Source of the DNA: Frankia sp. AgB1.9
GTDB taxonomy: Bacteria > Actinomycetota > Actinomycetes > Frankiales > Frankiaceae
DNA: 64,000 nt
Reading direction: 5' to 3'
NCBI RefSeq assembly: GCF_016786355.1
Contig: NZ_JADWYX010000001.1
Location: forward strand, 1 to 64,000
Position 1 is the first letter of the stretch; each line of letters opens with the position of its first letter. A model generated the notes under the pieces. That model was not told the DNA's origin and searched no databases. It was given only the letters and a program-made list of their open reading frames with translations. Shown here piece after piece: positions 16,089-25,247 of this stretch. Made by a program: the position numbers and the translations under genes.

Positions 16089-17360
16089 ATGGACCTGCCT
16101 CGATTACCTGGCCGCACGGTCACCGTCGCTCTTGCCGCAGTGACCGCGATCGTGTCCACTGTGCTCGCCGGGTGCGGTGGGTCGTCTGTCGCGGCCAACC
16201 AGACCGTGAACCACTGCACCACGCAGGGCCCGGGCGTGACGGCGAACGCCATCAAGATCGGCCTGATCCAGCCCGACACCGGCCCCGCCGAGATCGCGGA
16301 CATGTTCGGCGGGTCGCGCAGCGCGGTCCAGGCCCGGGTCGACCTGCAGAACGCCCACGGTGGTGTCAACGGCCGCAGGATCGACCTGGTCTGGGGTGAC
16401 GACCAGACCACCCCGTCAGGATTCTCGCTGGCGGCGCATGACCTCGTCGACACCCAGCAGGTCTTCGGCCTGGTCGCGCTGACGGTGGTCCTCGACGGCG
16501 CGGCGACCTGGTTGCAGTCGAAGAACGTCCCCGTCACCGGGTTCGCCTCCAGCGCGGACTGGAGCGATTTCCCCAACGTCTTCCACTTCGGCAACCTCTT
16601 CAACAAGGGCATCGTCTCGACGTACGGCGACTATGTGAAGGCCGAGGGCGGCACGAAAGCCGTCATCGTCATCGACCCGAGCGCGGCGACGTCGCCAAAC
16701 CTGATCGCGGCGCTTGCCGCCAGTCTGCAGAGCCGCGGCGTCCAGGTGGTCGACCAGGTCAAGTTCACCCACGGAATGAGCAGCGCCGCGAACATCGCCC
16801 AGGAACTGCAACAGTCGGGAGCCGACGCGCTGGTCGGCACCGCGCAGGGCGCCGACTTCGTCGACATCTACTCCCAGGCGATGAGCCTCGGTATCCCGAT
16901 CAAGGTCGCTCTCAACGCCGGCGGTTTCAGCGCCTCCCTCCTCACGACCTTCGGCGCCAAGATGGCCGGGCTGTCGACCATCTCGACCTTCGCGGCCCCG
17001 ACCTCCCCCGCGATGAAGACCTACAGCAACGCGATGGCCACCTATTCACCCGAGCTTAGAGACCCGAGCGACGAGATCGCGATCGCGTCCTACGTCGCGG
17101 CCGACGAGATGATCAAGGGTCTTCAGTTGGCGGGCCCCTGTCCGACCCGTGCCGCGTTCGTCGACAGGCTTCGCCAGGTCACGGACTTCACCGGCAGCGG
17201 CCTGATGCCCCCCGTTGACCTCTCCAAGCCCAAAGAGCCCCAGCTCTGCGAGAACTTCGTCAAGGCCGACCCCACGGGCCACAGCTTCGCCGTGGTCGCC
17301 CCGCCGGCAGCCCTCGAACACGACGGATTCTGGTGCGGCCAGGTCGTCCCAGGCCAATAG
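16089..17360 (+). CDS. ABC transporter substrate-binding lipoprotein (branched-chain amino acid type)
   Basis: A 423-residue exported lipoprotein. The signal peptide ends in the lipobox VLAGCGGS, so it should be lipid-anchored on the outside of the membrane. The mature part is a type I periplasmic-binding fold (Peripla_BP_6): IKIGLIQPDTGP, the hinge VVLDGAATW and GVQVVDQVKFTHGMSS. ATG 16089 has GGGAGG 8 nt upstream and starts the signal peptide; the open frame extends further 5' without support. No permease or ATPase genes are adjacent, so it is an orphan receptor or serves a transporter elsewhere. It may import the substrate of the preceding catabolic cluster; that is inference. Confidence 0.92.
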   Translation: MDLPRLPGRTVTVALAAVTAIVSTVLAGCGGSSVAANQTVNHCTTQGPGVTANAIKIGLIQPDTGPAEIADMFGGSRSAVQARVDLQNAHGGVNGRRIDLVWGDDQTTPSGFSLAAHDLVDTQQVFGLVALTVVLDGAATWLQSKNVPVTGFASSADWSDFPNVFHFGNLFNKGIVSTYGDYVKAEGGTKAVIVIDPSAATSPNLIAALAASLQSRGVQVVDQVKFTHGMSSAANIAQELQQSGADALVGTAQGADFVDIYSQAMSLGIPIKVALNAGGFSASLLTTFGAKMAGLSTISTFAAPTSPAMKTYSNAMATYSPELRDPSDEIAIASYVAADEMIKGLQLAGPCPTRAAFVDRLRQVTDFTGSGLMPPVDLSKPKEPQLCENFVKADPTGHSFAVVAPPAALEHDGFWCGQVVPGQ

Positions 17361-17369
17361 CCAGGCTCG

Positions 17370-17399
17370 GTGGGTCTCCCGTTGCCGGGGGAGGCCCAC
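17370..17399 (+). terminator. Terminator of solute-binding protein gene
   Basis: An 11-bp stem GTGGGTCTCCC / GGGAGGCCCAC (one T-G pair) with an 8-nt loop, beginning 9 nt after the stop. Confidence 0.65.
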
Positions 17400-17644
17400 T
17401 GCCGCAGGCCGGCCGAGGGCCAGCAACGCACGCGACAGCGCGGTCGGCGCAGAGCAGGACAGGCAGGAGGCCGCCGGCCGCCTGCTGGGAGGTGCCAGGG
17501 GTGCACCGAGACCCAACTGTTTCGTGATCTACTGGCGCAAAATGTCCTGGTCCGTTCTGACACGGCCTGCGACTTCTCGTTACGGGCGGTGATCCCCTCA
17601 CGGCCGTGCCGGACCGAAGATAGTCAAACCGGAGCCCGCTGATC

Positions 17645-18226
17645 GTGATCCAACCCCTGGTTGGTCAGCCGCCACACCTCCCTCCCGGGCGGTACCGGGC
17701 GACTCTTGACGAGGTCCTGGGCCGTTTCGTTGACAGCTTCCCGGGATCGTCGACCCGCAGGGAGATCTGGGACGGCTTCGTCGCCTACCTGCGGGTCTGG
17801 GCCGACTTCGAGGGGCGGATGCGGCCCCATCTTGGGGACGACGCGTTGCTGAGCGTGGTATGGCTCGCCGGTAGCTTCATCTCGGGCAAGCTTGATCCAC
17901 AGAACCTGGACCTGTCGGTGATGGTCGACTATGACGCCATCCAGAAGTGCAGGGGCAGGCCGGGTGCCAAGACGGTTGTCGAGCTGGCTAGTCGAGAGAA
18001 GATGCTCAAGCAGTTCCGGCTCAGCCCGATCTTGATCCGGTACCGCTACATGCCAAGCCCGTTCCGGCTCCAGAACCTGGCTCCAGGGCCGGAGCTTGAC
18101 TACATACTCGACCGCGGGGCCTTCGACGACTTCTGGCAGAGAACCCGACCGGTCGGCGAGCCCAAGGGCCCGCCGACCAAGGACAGCGGCGCGCTGAGCC
18201 GCGGCTACCTGGAGGTGGAGGTATGA
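17645..18226 (+). CDS. DUF6932-type nucleotidyltransferase-like protein
   Basis: A 193-residue protein resembling the DUF6932 family: an N-terminal LPPGRYRATLDEVLGRFV segment, then the nucleotidyltransferase-like core VVWLAGSFISGKLDPQNLDLSVMVDY. In that core GSF plus D-x-D (NLDLSVMVD) match the polymerase-beta metal motif. It overlaps the next gene by 4 nt (ATGA). Small nucleotidyltransferase-fold proteins paired with a second gene often form toxin-antitoxin modules, and this is the likely role, though no family-level proof exists in the sequence. The gene is less GC-biased than the metabolic block upstream. Confidence 0.65.
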   Translation: MIQPLVGQPPHLPPGRYRATLDEVLGRFVDSFPGSSTRREIWDGFVAYLRVWADFEGRMRPHLGDDALLSVVWLAGSFISGKLDPQNLDLSVMVDYDAIQKCRGRPGAKTVVELASREKMLKQFRLSPILIRYRYMPSPFRLQNLAPGPELDYILDRGAFDDFWQRTRPVGEPKGPPTKDSGALSRGYLEVEV

Positions 18227-19149
18227 GACGGGACGATCTGGACCGGTTGTCCAGTCCAACCGCTCGCAGGATGGCCGCTGACTACCTTGACCAGTCTGGC
18301 GACGGTGTCGACGCTTCCGATGTCGATCTTGTCGAGGCGCTGGACCGCAGCTTCGTGGAGGCGCTCTCTGCCTATGATCCGGACGCGGCGGCGGCCCGCT
18401 TCCTCTCGCTGAGGTTCAGCGGAGACGGGGTCGATGGTCGCCTGCCAGAACGGATCGTCGAGGAGGTCCTCGCCGCGTTCCGCCGAGAGCTTGCTGGAGC
18501 GGTGCCTTCGGCGAGCCCGGCTGACCTCCAGCTTGACCTCGTCGGTTTCTCGCGGGGCAGCGCAGTGCTTCACCTGGCCCCTGCCCCCGTTCTCTCCGAG
18601 CCGGCGGATCGCGGTGGCCAGCCGGCGCTTCTCGCGGCGGATCCCGTTGACAGTGCGGTCCGCTCTGTCGCGGACCTGCACGACGCGGCCGAAGGCCAGC
18701 AGGACATGCGACGGTTCGCGGACAGAACGGACCTGCTCCATGCCTTCGTTGCCCTGACTGATGCACTGGAACGACATGGTGTCGACCTGGACGTGATCTG
18801 GCGATCTGCGGCCGGTACTGGCCGCCGGGCCACGCTCACGAAGCTCGGCCGTGCACACGTCCGCAGGAATCTCGAGCGGCGAGAGGCGGTCGACCAGTAT
18901 TCCTTCACGGGACGCGTCGTCGAACTCAACATCAACGGTTCGTTCTCGCTCAAGCTCGGTGTTGCAAGGAACAGCACGCGTGTTGAGGTCGACGCGAACG
19001 GCGAGGAGCGCCTCCTCGCCCTCGGCCTTCGACTCGGCGAGACCATCACTGTGACCGTTCTCCGCGCCGTCGAGCACACTAATCTAGGAATTGCGTCGAA
19101 GGGCCGCTACACCTTGCTCGTCGTCGACTCGCGTTCCGCAAGTAGCTGA
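18223..19149 (+). CDS. Hypothetical protein paired with DUF6932 gene
   Basis: A 308-residue cytoplasmic protein that I do not recognise. It begins with a helical, acidic segment (LSSPTARRMAADYLDQSGDG), has a central helix-rich part (about residues 140-200), and a C-terminal beta-rich domain (FTGRVVELNINGSFSLKL, GETITVTVLRAVEH) that looks like an OB or similar small barrel. The 4-nt ATGA overlap with the upstream nucleotidyltransferase-like gene implies stoichiometric expression, so it may be its antitoxin or effector partner. Confidence 0.6.
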   Translation: MRRDDLDRLSSPTARRMAADYLDQSGDGVDASDVDLVEALDRSFVEALSAYDPDAAAARFLSLRFSGDGVDGRLPERIVEEVLAAFRRELAGAVPSASPADLQLDLVGFSRGSAVLHLAPAPVLSEPADRGGQPALLAADPVDSAVRSVADLHDAAEGQQDMRRFADRTDLLHAFVALTDALERHGVDLDVIWRSAAGTGRRATLTKLGRAHVRRNLERREAVDQYSFTGRVVELNINGSFSLKLGVARNSTRVEVDANGEERLLALGLRLGETITVTVLRAVEHTNLGIASKGRYTLLVVDSRSASS

Positions 19150-19233
19150 TCTGACTGGCAGACTGCGGGTTGGGACGGCGCTGATGGGCACTAGGCAGTT
19201 TGGGACCTGTGCTAGGGCGCGGGAACTGTCAGG

Positions 19234-20616
19234 TCAGCGGAGTTTCCAGAACTGAACGCTGCCCGGTGTGAGGACGGTGTTGTCCGGGTCGGTGCGGGGA
19301 AAGGTCGCGACCGCGAGGAGGTCACTCCTGGGGACGAATGCCGCGACCGAGACGCTGGGGCCTCTGGTGTCGAGGTCCTGGCCGATGGCCACTGGATGCG
19401 CGGGGTCGGAGACGTCGAGAAGCCGAGTCCCGTGGCCGACCGTGGTGTTGCCGCCCCGTTCGACACTGGCCGCCAGCGTGCTGCCGTCTGGGGAGAACGC
19501 GACGGAGTAGACCTCCTCGCCGAGGTCGTTCGCACTCCCGAGGAGACGGGCACGGGCAGGGTCGGTGACGTCCCACAGCTGAACTGTGCCGTCCCAGCCA
19601 CTGCTGGCGAGCGTCTTTCCGTCCGGGGAGAACGCGGCGTCGATCGCGCTGTCGCGGTGGCCGGCCAACGGCCTGCCAAGCGGTACCGGCCAGGTGAGAA
19701 CTGAAATGTCCCAAAGGTGTACGGAGCCGTCGGCCGCAGCGCCGGCAAGGATCTTCCCGTCGGGCGAGAATGCCGAAGCCCCGAAGCCACGGTCGTCGAT
19801 GTTGGCGGCACCGTCGGTGAGCGGATGGCCGAGCGGAACCGGGCGGGCCGGATCGTGAATATCCCAGAGGCGCAGGTCGGTGTTGTCCGAGACGGCCAGG
19901 GTGTTCCCGTCCGGGGAGAAGGTGAGCCAATCGCCCCCGTCCGGAAGGACCAGGGGCGTTCCCAGGGGAACCGCACGGGCCGGATCGCTGATGTCCCACA
20001 AGCGCGCGGACTTGTCGAAGCTGGTGGTCCCGAGTATGCGCCCGTTCGGTGAGAACGCCGCCCAGGAAACGTCCTCGGTGTGACCGGTCAGGGGCTGGCC
20101 GAGCCGGATTGGACGAGTCGGGTCGTGGACGTCCCACAGACTCGCAGTGTGGTCGGCGCTCGCCGTCGCGGCCAGGTGACCATCCGGCGAGAACTGCACG
20201 GACCAGAGCCCTTTGTTATCAGTAGCGAACGGCGCGCCGATCGGTGCGGCCGGATGCTTGCCCAACTGCCGTGCCAACGCCGGGCCCGACGAGCCGTGCC
20301 CAACGAGAAGGACCGTTGCTCCGACGGCGGTGGCAGCCAAGAGCGGTATGACCGTGAAGAGGAGCACCGCAAAGCGGCGCCGTGGGCGAGCGCCAGGCCC
20401 TGACATGGGCGGGGCGCCGGATGGCGCCAGCTCTGGCCCCCAGTGCGGGTAGCTCGCGGGGCCGGGTGCCGGTGCTCCGGCCGGATAGTGACCCAGCACG
20501 TAACCCGGTGCGGCACCGTCCGCCGCGGCCTTGCCCATTCCAGCGTCCGAAGGCCGGGTTTGCGCTGGCAGTTGCTCTGCCTTCTCGGCCGAGCCGTCCG
20601 CTGACAGATCCGTCAT
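19234..20616 (-). CDS. Membrane-anchored WD40-repeat protein
   Basis: A 460-residue protein. Residues 1-80 are Pro/Ala/Gly-rich and cytoplasmic; FAVLLFTVIPLLAATAVGATVLLV is a single membrane helix at about 80-104. The rest carries seven WD40-type blades, each with an F-S-P-(D/N)-G turn (the last degenerate, FVPRSD) and most with an LWD or LWDI strand: the right number for a closed beta-propeller outside the cell. ATG 20616 was chosen for GGGGGA 6 nt upstream. Such propellers in actinobacteria are protein-interaction modules often linked to Ser/Thr kinases; a kinase gene lies 4.6 kb away. Confidence 0.85.
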   Translation of the reverse strand: MTDLSADGSAEKAEQLPAQTRPSDAGMGKAAADGAAPGYVLGHYPAGAPAPGPASYPHWGPELAPSGAPPMSGPGARPRRRFAVLLFTVIPLLAATAVGATVLLVGHGSSGPALARQLGKHPAAPIGAPFATDNKGLWSVQFSPDGHLAATASADHTASLWDVHDPTRPIRLGQPLTGHTEDVSWAAFSPNGRILGTTSFDKSARLWDISDPARAVPLGTPLVLPDGGDWLTFSPDGNTLAVSDNTDLRLWDIHDPARPVPLGHPLTDGAANIDDRGFGASAFSPDGKILAGAAADGSVHLWDISVLTWPVPLGRPLAGHRDSAIDAAFSPDGKTLASSGWDGTVQLWDVTDPARARLLGSANDLGEEVYSVAFSPDGSTLAASVERGGNTTVGHGTRLLDVSDPAHPVAIGQDLDTRGPSVSVAAFVPRSDLLAVATFPRTDPDNTVLTPGSVQFWKLR

Positions 20617-20752
20617 TTTCGTCCCCCGAATACCACGCACTTGTGCCAGTCCCCGTTACAGGCATCACTGCGTCTTGACTGGGTCGCCCGTGCAGATGAC
20701 CTGCTGGCTGGCCGTCCGTATTTGACGCGCAAGTTGGGTTGGGTCACGTGCC

Positions 20753-22072
20753 CTAGAGCGATTCCGCGATGAACGCCAGCCCGGCTAGAATACCGATGAG
20801 AGCCACGGCGTAGAATATAAGCGGGATCACGTACCCCTTCCGGGTAAACGCAATGCGCCCAGCGTAGCCAAGTGATGCGATGCCGATAACGATGGCTCCA
20901 AACGTGCCGAAGCCGTGTTCTAGCGGAGCCACAACGAAGCAGATGATCCCAAACACGAGCCATAGCAGTGCGTCGATTGTCCGCCGTACCTGGCGCCAGG
21001 ACCGGTCGGCTACATAGTCGACGGCGCGGTCTGTTCGTCCGGCCCATCTGGAGGCAGTCAGGGCACCTGGCGAGCTTGGCGGAGCGACGGAGCGTGAGGC
21101 CTGCCTGAACCAGTGGTCCAAGGCGTCAGCGATGGGCGTGCCGGGCTGGTTGCCGCGGTACCACGAGCGGGCCCCGAAGAGGATGAGCACGACGCCGATG
21201 AGCACGGCGAACGCCGCCCCGCCGTTCTTGTCCGTTGCGGCGGCGATGAGGGCGAGCGTGCCGAATCCGAGCCAGGCTAGCGCGCGGCCGGTGAGTCGTG
21301 GTGTCCCGCCCCTTGGATAGGGGGCGACCCCGGAGCCGCCGCCGGGGATACCGCCTCCCTGCGGCAGACCTGGTCCCGGTATCCCATTGGCTGCGGCATG
21401 CGCCCTTTGCGTCTGCGTGACAAGGCCGCCGAACTGGTCCCAGTAGGCATCGTTCGCTCTCCTGATCTCCGCTGCGAGAGGCCGGTCGTCCTTGGTGACA
21501 AACGCCTCGTAGGCGATGTTGGCGGCTCTGTCCAGAGCCTCTTTGGACAAGTCAGGCGGCCAGACTTCAAGGCGGCTGGCACCGGCCAACTCCTGAAATC
21601 TAAGCGCTGGCGCGAGGGGAGACGGGCCGTTCGAGCTGTTCATGACAATACCTATGGCTGAGTCTATCGTCGGTGGAGCCATCTGCGAGTAGGGCCAACA
21701 GAAAGTGAACACTCGTCGGGCCGGTGAAAGGCTACCGATCACGGGCCCGGCACCGACGTCGAATGACCCGCGCAGCGATCGATCGGTCACCAGCAAAGTG
21801 CCAGCGGCCTTGCTGAGAACCGGCTCTCGGCTCAGCCCGCCGGTAACCGAGGAGTACAGCCAAACGTTGGTGACGTGATGGGAGGAGAGGGCGGTCTCGC
21901 CCGGCCATGGCAGTGCCGATCCATTGCGTGAGATACGCGGTCCACCGGGATGTTCCCAGGAGTCCGTGTGGATCGTCTCGCAGTCGATGACGATGCATCT
22001 AGCAGCCAGATCAGGAAGCAATGGTGGGACGGTCGGCGTGGCGTCGGTTTCGCCATTGCCGAGACTGGTCAT
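20753..22072 (-). CDS. Membrane protein of unknown function
   Basis: A 439-residue protein not assigned to a family. The N-terminal 200 residues are soluble and mixed alpha/beta (CIVIDCETIHTDSWEHPGG; VLSKAAGTLLVTDRSLRGSF). A Gly/Pro-rich linker follows (GPGLPQGGGIPGGGSGV). Then come about five hydrophobic segments in two groups: LAWLGFGTLALIAAA and FAVLIGVVLILFGA, then IDALLWLVFGIICFVVA, FGAIVIGIASLGYAG and LIFYAVALIGILAGLAFIA. GGGGGAT lies 6 nt upstream of the ATG. It is in the same leftward group as the WD40 protein and the small lipoprotein, so it is possibly part of an envelope complex. Confidence 0.7.
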   Translation of the reverse strand: MTSLGNGETDATPTVPPLLPDLAARCIVIDCETIHTDSWEHPGGPRISRNGSALPWPGETALSSHHVTNVWLYSSVTGGLSREPVLSKAAGTLLVTDRSLRGSFDVGAGPVIGSLSPARRVFTFCWPYSQMAPPTIDSAIGIVMNSSNGPSPLAPALRFQELAGASRLEVWPPDLSKEALDRAANIAYEAFVTKDDRPLAAEIRRANDAYWDQFGGLVTQTQRAHAAANGIPGPGLPQGGGIPGGGSGVAPYPRGGTPRLTGRALAWLGFGTLALIAAATDKNGGAAFAVLIGVVLILFGARSWYRGNQPGTPIADALDHWFRQASRSVAPPSSPGALTASRWAGRTDRAVDYVADRSWRQVRRTIDALLWLVFGIICFVVAPLEHGFGTFGAIVIGIASLGYAGRIAFTRKGYVIPLIFYAVALIGILAGLAFIAESL

Positions 22073-22108
22073 TCTGGATCCCCCGTTGAGATTGCGCTTT
22101 AGAGATTA

Positions 22109-22120
22109 TCGCTATAGCGA
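22109..22120. promoter_or_regulatory. Palindrome TCGCTATAGCGA upstream of membrane-protein gene
   Basis: Perfect 12-bp palindrome 36 bp before the start at 22072, next to AT-rich GATAAT on the coding strand, which could be a -10 box. It is a candidate operator for the leftward gene. Confidence 0.35.
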
Positions 22121-22145
22121 CCGGCACCCGTCTGCCTCGGCTGGC

Positions 22146-22682
22146 TCACGCCTGCAGCCGGCGGCGGACCGACCCATCGACGATCTCGGCGGTAGCCGAG
22201 CCACCGAGTTCCTGAACGGCCGTGCCGATCCCATCACGTAGCCTGGCCATGTCTTTCGCGCCTTGCACGATCGCGCCCTGCTCGTGCCAGCGGTTGACCT
22301 GGAAGGTGCCGCTCGAGCCCGTGTCCGAGGTGGCGAGTCGGACGGAGGCGATGAACACGTCGCCGGCCGCTCGGCTCCCGAACGCGAAGACAACCGACTC
22401 ACCGGTCCGTGACTTCAGGTAAAGAGCGGCCTTCAGGCCCGGAAAGGCATTACCCACACCGACGGCATCGACGATCTTGTCGATGGTTTCTAAGGGGGCT
22501 ACCGGGGATGCGATCTTCAGGACAGCCTTGGCCTCGGCAAGGCCGCTGGCGTAGGTGCCGCTGAACACGGCCCGCTCCACCGGAGCGGTCACCTTGGCAG
22601 CGGCCTTGCCGGCGAGGTTCCGCACGAAGACGATGGCTGTGACGAGGGCGATGAAGCCAGTGATTCCAAGAAAAGCCGTCAT
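22146..22682 (-). CDS. Small single-pass membrane protein, unknown function
   Basis: A 178-residue protein with one N-terminal membrane helix (FLGITGFIALVTAIVFV, about residues 4-20) and a soluble alpha/beta domain (LKAALYLKSRTGESVVFAFG; FQVNRWHEQGAIVQGAKDM). The family is not recognised. AAGGGA precedes the ATG by 6 nt. It lies 73 nt upstream of the larger membrane-protein gene in the same direction and may be cotranscribed with it. Confidence 0.65.
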   Translation of the reverse strand: MTAFLGITGFIALVTAIVFVRNLAGKAAAKVTAPVERAVFSGTYASGLAEAKAVLKIASPVAPLETIDKIVDAVGVGNAFPGLKAALYLKSRTGESVVFAFGSRAAGDVFIASVRLATSDTGSSGTFQVNRWHEQGAIVQGAKDMARLRDGIGTAVQELGGSATAEIVDGSVRRRLQA

Positions 22683-22771
22683 GAAAAATCCCTTCTCACG
22701 GCCTCAGGGCCGCGGAATTCACTGACGAGTCGCGGCTGTTCCGCCCACGCCAGTGCCGCCGGAGCGCTTCG

Positions 22772-23086
22772 TCAGTCGCATCTGAATTGGATGGCGTCGG
22801 TGACGTAGCCGTGTTGCATGGCCTGCCGCCAGTCGGCTGCGGCCTTCTCGCACTCGTCTTTCGTGACCATGCAGGTCGCGGTGAATCCGGATCCCTTCTC
22901 GTCTCCGTGGTACTTCGCACACTTGCCTGCCGAGAGAGGGAAGATCGGCGAGATATCGTAGTTCTTACCACTACCACCGCTGACGCCTGAACAGGCGGAC
23001 ACCGCGAGTGAGAGGACCATCGCGGCCAAGAGGGTGCAGATCTTCACTGTCGTGCCGTCCGTCCCGAGGTGGCTGGACATGTTCAT
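22772..23086 (-). CDS. Small secreted lipoprotein
   Basis: A lipoprotein of about 104 residues with a clear type II signal peptide (ICTLLAAMVLSLAVSACSG; lipobox SAC). The mature domain is about 75 residues and has four Cys besides the lipidated one (GKCAKYHG, TCMVTKDECEKAA, FRCD), probably two disulphides. ATG 23086 or ATG 23080 is possible; the second has the better-spaced GGCGGA. The open frame upstream is out of context and is not part of the gene. Unknown function; cell-surface location is clear. Confidence 0.7.
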   Translation of the reverse strand: MNMSSHLGTDGTTVKICTLLAAMVLSLAVSACSGVSGGSGKNYDISPIFPLSAGKCAKYHGDEKGSGFTATCMVTKDECEKAAADWRQAMQHGYVTDAIQFRCD

Positions 23087-23097
23087 TCCGCCTGATT

Positions 23098-23421
23098 TCA
23101 CTGCTGGTTTTTCTTCTTGCCGTATCGCTCCCAGGCGACGAAGCCGAGGTAGGCGAGAGCGCCGAAGGGGAAGATGAAGATCCAGATCGGGAAATAGAAG
23201 GTGCCCGACGTCTGGTGCGCGACGTAGGCGCCGTACGCGATGAGGACGACCCCACCGGCGAGGGCGCTCGCGCGTTCCCGCAGGCTGAGGCCTGGTGCGA
23301 ACGCGGCGACGGCCAGGATCACGCCGGAGATGACTGAGAAGACCTCGTAGGCGCCCCAGTGCGCGGGAGTGGCCGCGGCTGCGGCCGTGACCTGGCTTTC
23401 TAGATGGTTGCCCCAGTCCAC
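23098..23421 (-). CDS. Small membrane protein
   Basis: A 107-residue protein with about three hydrophobic helices (VFSVISGVILAVAAFAPG; ASALAGGVVLIAYGAYVA; FPIWIFIFPFGALAYLGFV) and a basic C-terminus (RYGKKKNQQ). I chose GTG 23421 over TTG 23433 because GGAGG then lies 4 nt upstream. It ends 11 nt before the lipoprotein gene, so the two probably form one transcript. Function unknown. The 326-nt region 23422-23747 upstream holds no gene; it must carry the divergent promoters for this gene and the regulator at 23748. Confidence 0.65.
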   Translation of the reverse strand: MDWGNHLESQVTAAAAATPAHWGAYEVFSVISGVILAVAAFAPGLSLRERASALAGGVVLIAYGAYVAHQTSGTFYFPIWIFIFPFGALAYLGFVAWERYGKKKNQQ

Positions 23422-23747
23422 GGGGTCCTCCAATGGTGATCGCTAGCGATGTGAGTTCGGCCGGGTGCCGTGGCGCGGGTCGGCCGGTGTTCAGGGGACG
23501 CCGACGTCGTCCGCTGTTCCGCCGAGTTGCCGCACCCGGATCCCCGCCCGTCGCTGCCGCCCCGTACTCGGCAGCGATGAGGGCGGGACCGGGGCGAGGT
23601 CGAGGCACCCCCTGAACTTGCTTCGGCCCTCCGGCCGGAAGATACTGCAATTGCATATTGCATGTCCAGATTGGATTTTCCGTCCGGGGATGTGTGGTTG
23701 CCTGGACCTGTTGGCGGGCAGTGGCCGTGGGTGGGGACCGGAGGATC

Positions 23748-24626
23748 ATGTTGCCTAGCAGGCCATTGACGGACGGGGCGACGAACGCGGTGATCGCGCG
23801 GCGGCGGCTCGCCCAGCGGCTGCGGCGCTACCGGCAGCGGTCCGGGCTCACAGTCGAGGACGTCGCACGCGCGCTGGTGTGCTCACCGTCGAAGATCAGC
23901 CGGATGGAGACGGCGGTCTCCGGCATCCGCGTCGTCGACCTCGCCGCGCTGGCTCCGGTGTTGGGGATGGTCGAGGACGAGAAGCTGGGCCTCGATGTGC
24001 TGGTCCGCCAGGCCCGGGTTCGCGAGTGGTGGCAGGAGTACACCGACGTCGTCCCAGCAGGCTCCGGCCAGTTCTTCGGCCTGGAGGATGGGGCCGCTCA
24101 CATCCGGACGCACAACACCTCGTTGATTCCCGGACTGCTGCAGACCGCGGACTATGCCCGCGCCCTGTTCAGCACCCGGGACGCCGTCGCCGACGAGCGG
24201 GCCGAACGGATGATTGCCCTCCGGCTGCGCCGGCAGCGCCTGCTTGACGGCCTCGAACCGACGCGCCTGACCGTCCTGTTCGATGAGGCCGTGCTGCGTC
24301 GGGTGATCGGCGGGAAGGCCGTGATGTCCGAGCAGTGGAAGCAGATCCTGCGCCGGATCGACGAGTCCGGCGTCATCACCCGGGTCATCCCGCATGATGC
24401 CGACGTCCATCCCGCCGACGGTCTCGCCTTCACGCTTTTCGAGTTCGACGACGAGGATCTTCCTCCGGTCGTCTTCGCGGAACTGCTCGAGGAGATGACC
24501 TTCATCGACGACCCGCACGGCGTCGCCCGGTATGCCAAGGCCTTGGCTGGGGCCGAGGGAGCGGCGGCGTCGGCCGCCGACTCCCGTCAGCTGATTGTCG
24601 ACCGAATCGCGGAACTGCGCGGATGA
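23748..24626 (+). CDS. Scr1-type XRE regulator (HTH plus DUF5753)
   Basis: A 292-residue regulator. An XRE helix-turn-helix lies at about residues 20-75 (YRQRSGLTVEDVARALVCSP, then SKISRMET), followed by the DUF5753/Scr1 domain with the hallmark EYTDVVPAGSGQFFGLED and NTSLIPGLLQTADYARALF. ATG 23748 is supported by GGAGG just upstream. In actinobacteria this family nearly always sits beside a DUF397 gene, and that partner is present here at 24650 but convergent. Such pairs have been implicated in developmental control and act like atypical toxin-antitoxin modules. Confidence 0.92.
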   Translation: MLPSRPLTDGATNAVIARRRLAQRLRRYRQRSGLTVEDVARALVCSPSKISRMETAVSGIRVVDLAALAPVLGMVEDEKLGLDVLVRQARVREWWQEYTDVVPAGSGQFFGLEDGAAHIRTHNTSLIPGLLQTADYARALFSTRDAVADERAERMIALRLRRQRLLDGLEPTRLTVLFDEAVLRRVIGGKAVMSEQWKQILRRIDESGVITRVIPHDADVHPADGLAFTLFEFDDEDLPPVVFAELLEEMTFIDDPHGVARYAKALAGAEGAAASAADSRQLIVDRIAELRG

Positions 24627-24649
24627 CCGGCGACCGGCCAGCCGCGTGT

Positions 24650-24862
24650 TCAGCACACCGGTGGCTCGAACTCGCCGAGGCGAGCGCCTCCGAGGAAGGT
24701 CGACCACTCCTCGACGGTGAAGCGCAGCACCGGGCCGTGCGGGTCCTTCGAGTCGCGGACGCGCACCTCGCCGCGGCGGACCGCGACCTCGACGCAGTTG
24801 TCCGACACACAGAGACTGCTGGTCTGCCAGGCCGAGGCCGGCGTGTAGGTGTGGGGTTCCAT
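24650..24862 (-). CDS. DUF397 domain protein
   Basis: A 70-residue DUF397 protein: ASAWQTSSLCVSDNCVEVAV, then VRVRDSKDPHGPVLRFTVEE and W followed by a short tail. GGAGGGAA lies 7 nt upstream of the ATG. It is convergent with the Scr1-type regulator at 23748 (23-nt gap) instead of directly downstream on the same strand as is most common, so the inhibitor and regulator would be separately transcribed here. Confidence 0.93.
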   Translation of the reverse strand: MEPHTYTPASAWQTSSLCVSDNCVEVAVRRGEVRVRDSKDPHGPVLRFTVEEWSTFLGGARLGEFEPPVC

Positions 24863-24892
24863 GGCGTTCCCTCCAGGAGATCGGTGTGGTGG

Positions 24893-24927
24893 GAGGCCGC
24901 CCCGCCCCCTGAAAGCGGGGCGGCCTC
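24893..24927. terminator. Strong 13-bp hairpin between DUF397 and kinase genes
   Basis: Perfect 13-bp stem GAGGCCGCCCCGC / GCGGGGCGGCCTC with a 9-nt loop. It lies 31 nt upstream of the DUF397 start, so it would fall in that gene's 5' leader or stop rightward read-through before the kinase gene. The remainder of the 385-nt gap 24863-25247 shows no gene. Confidence 0.6.
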
Positions 24928-25247
24928 TGGAGAGATCTCATCCGGGAGCGCCCGCTTCGCCGAGCCTGTTCATTCACAGGGTGGTGACGCCAGCACCCTG
25001 TGCACGAGCAGGGTAGGCAACCATTCCGTCTCGTGCGGTGATGGGGTGATGCCGCGTTGCGACGACCCCCTTGCACAGGGCCGCTGGCACGCCGATATCG
25101 TCCCGATCCGCTTCTTTCCATCGAGATGCCGCGCAGCCAACGGTCACCCGCTTCTCTCGGGGCGGACCTGGAACCTGCGCGGTGGCACCTCGACCGTGCG
25201 GCCCAGCCATCGCCGCTCGGCCCATCAGAAGTCTTTACGGGGGCACC

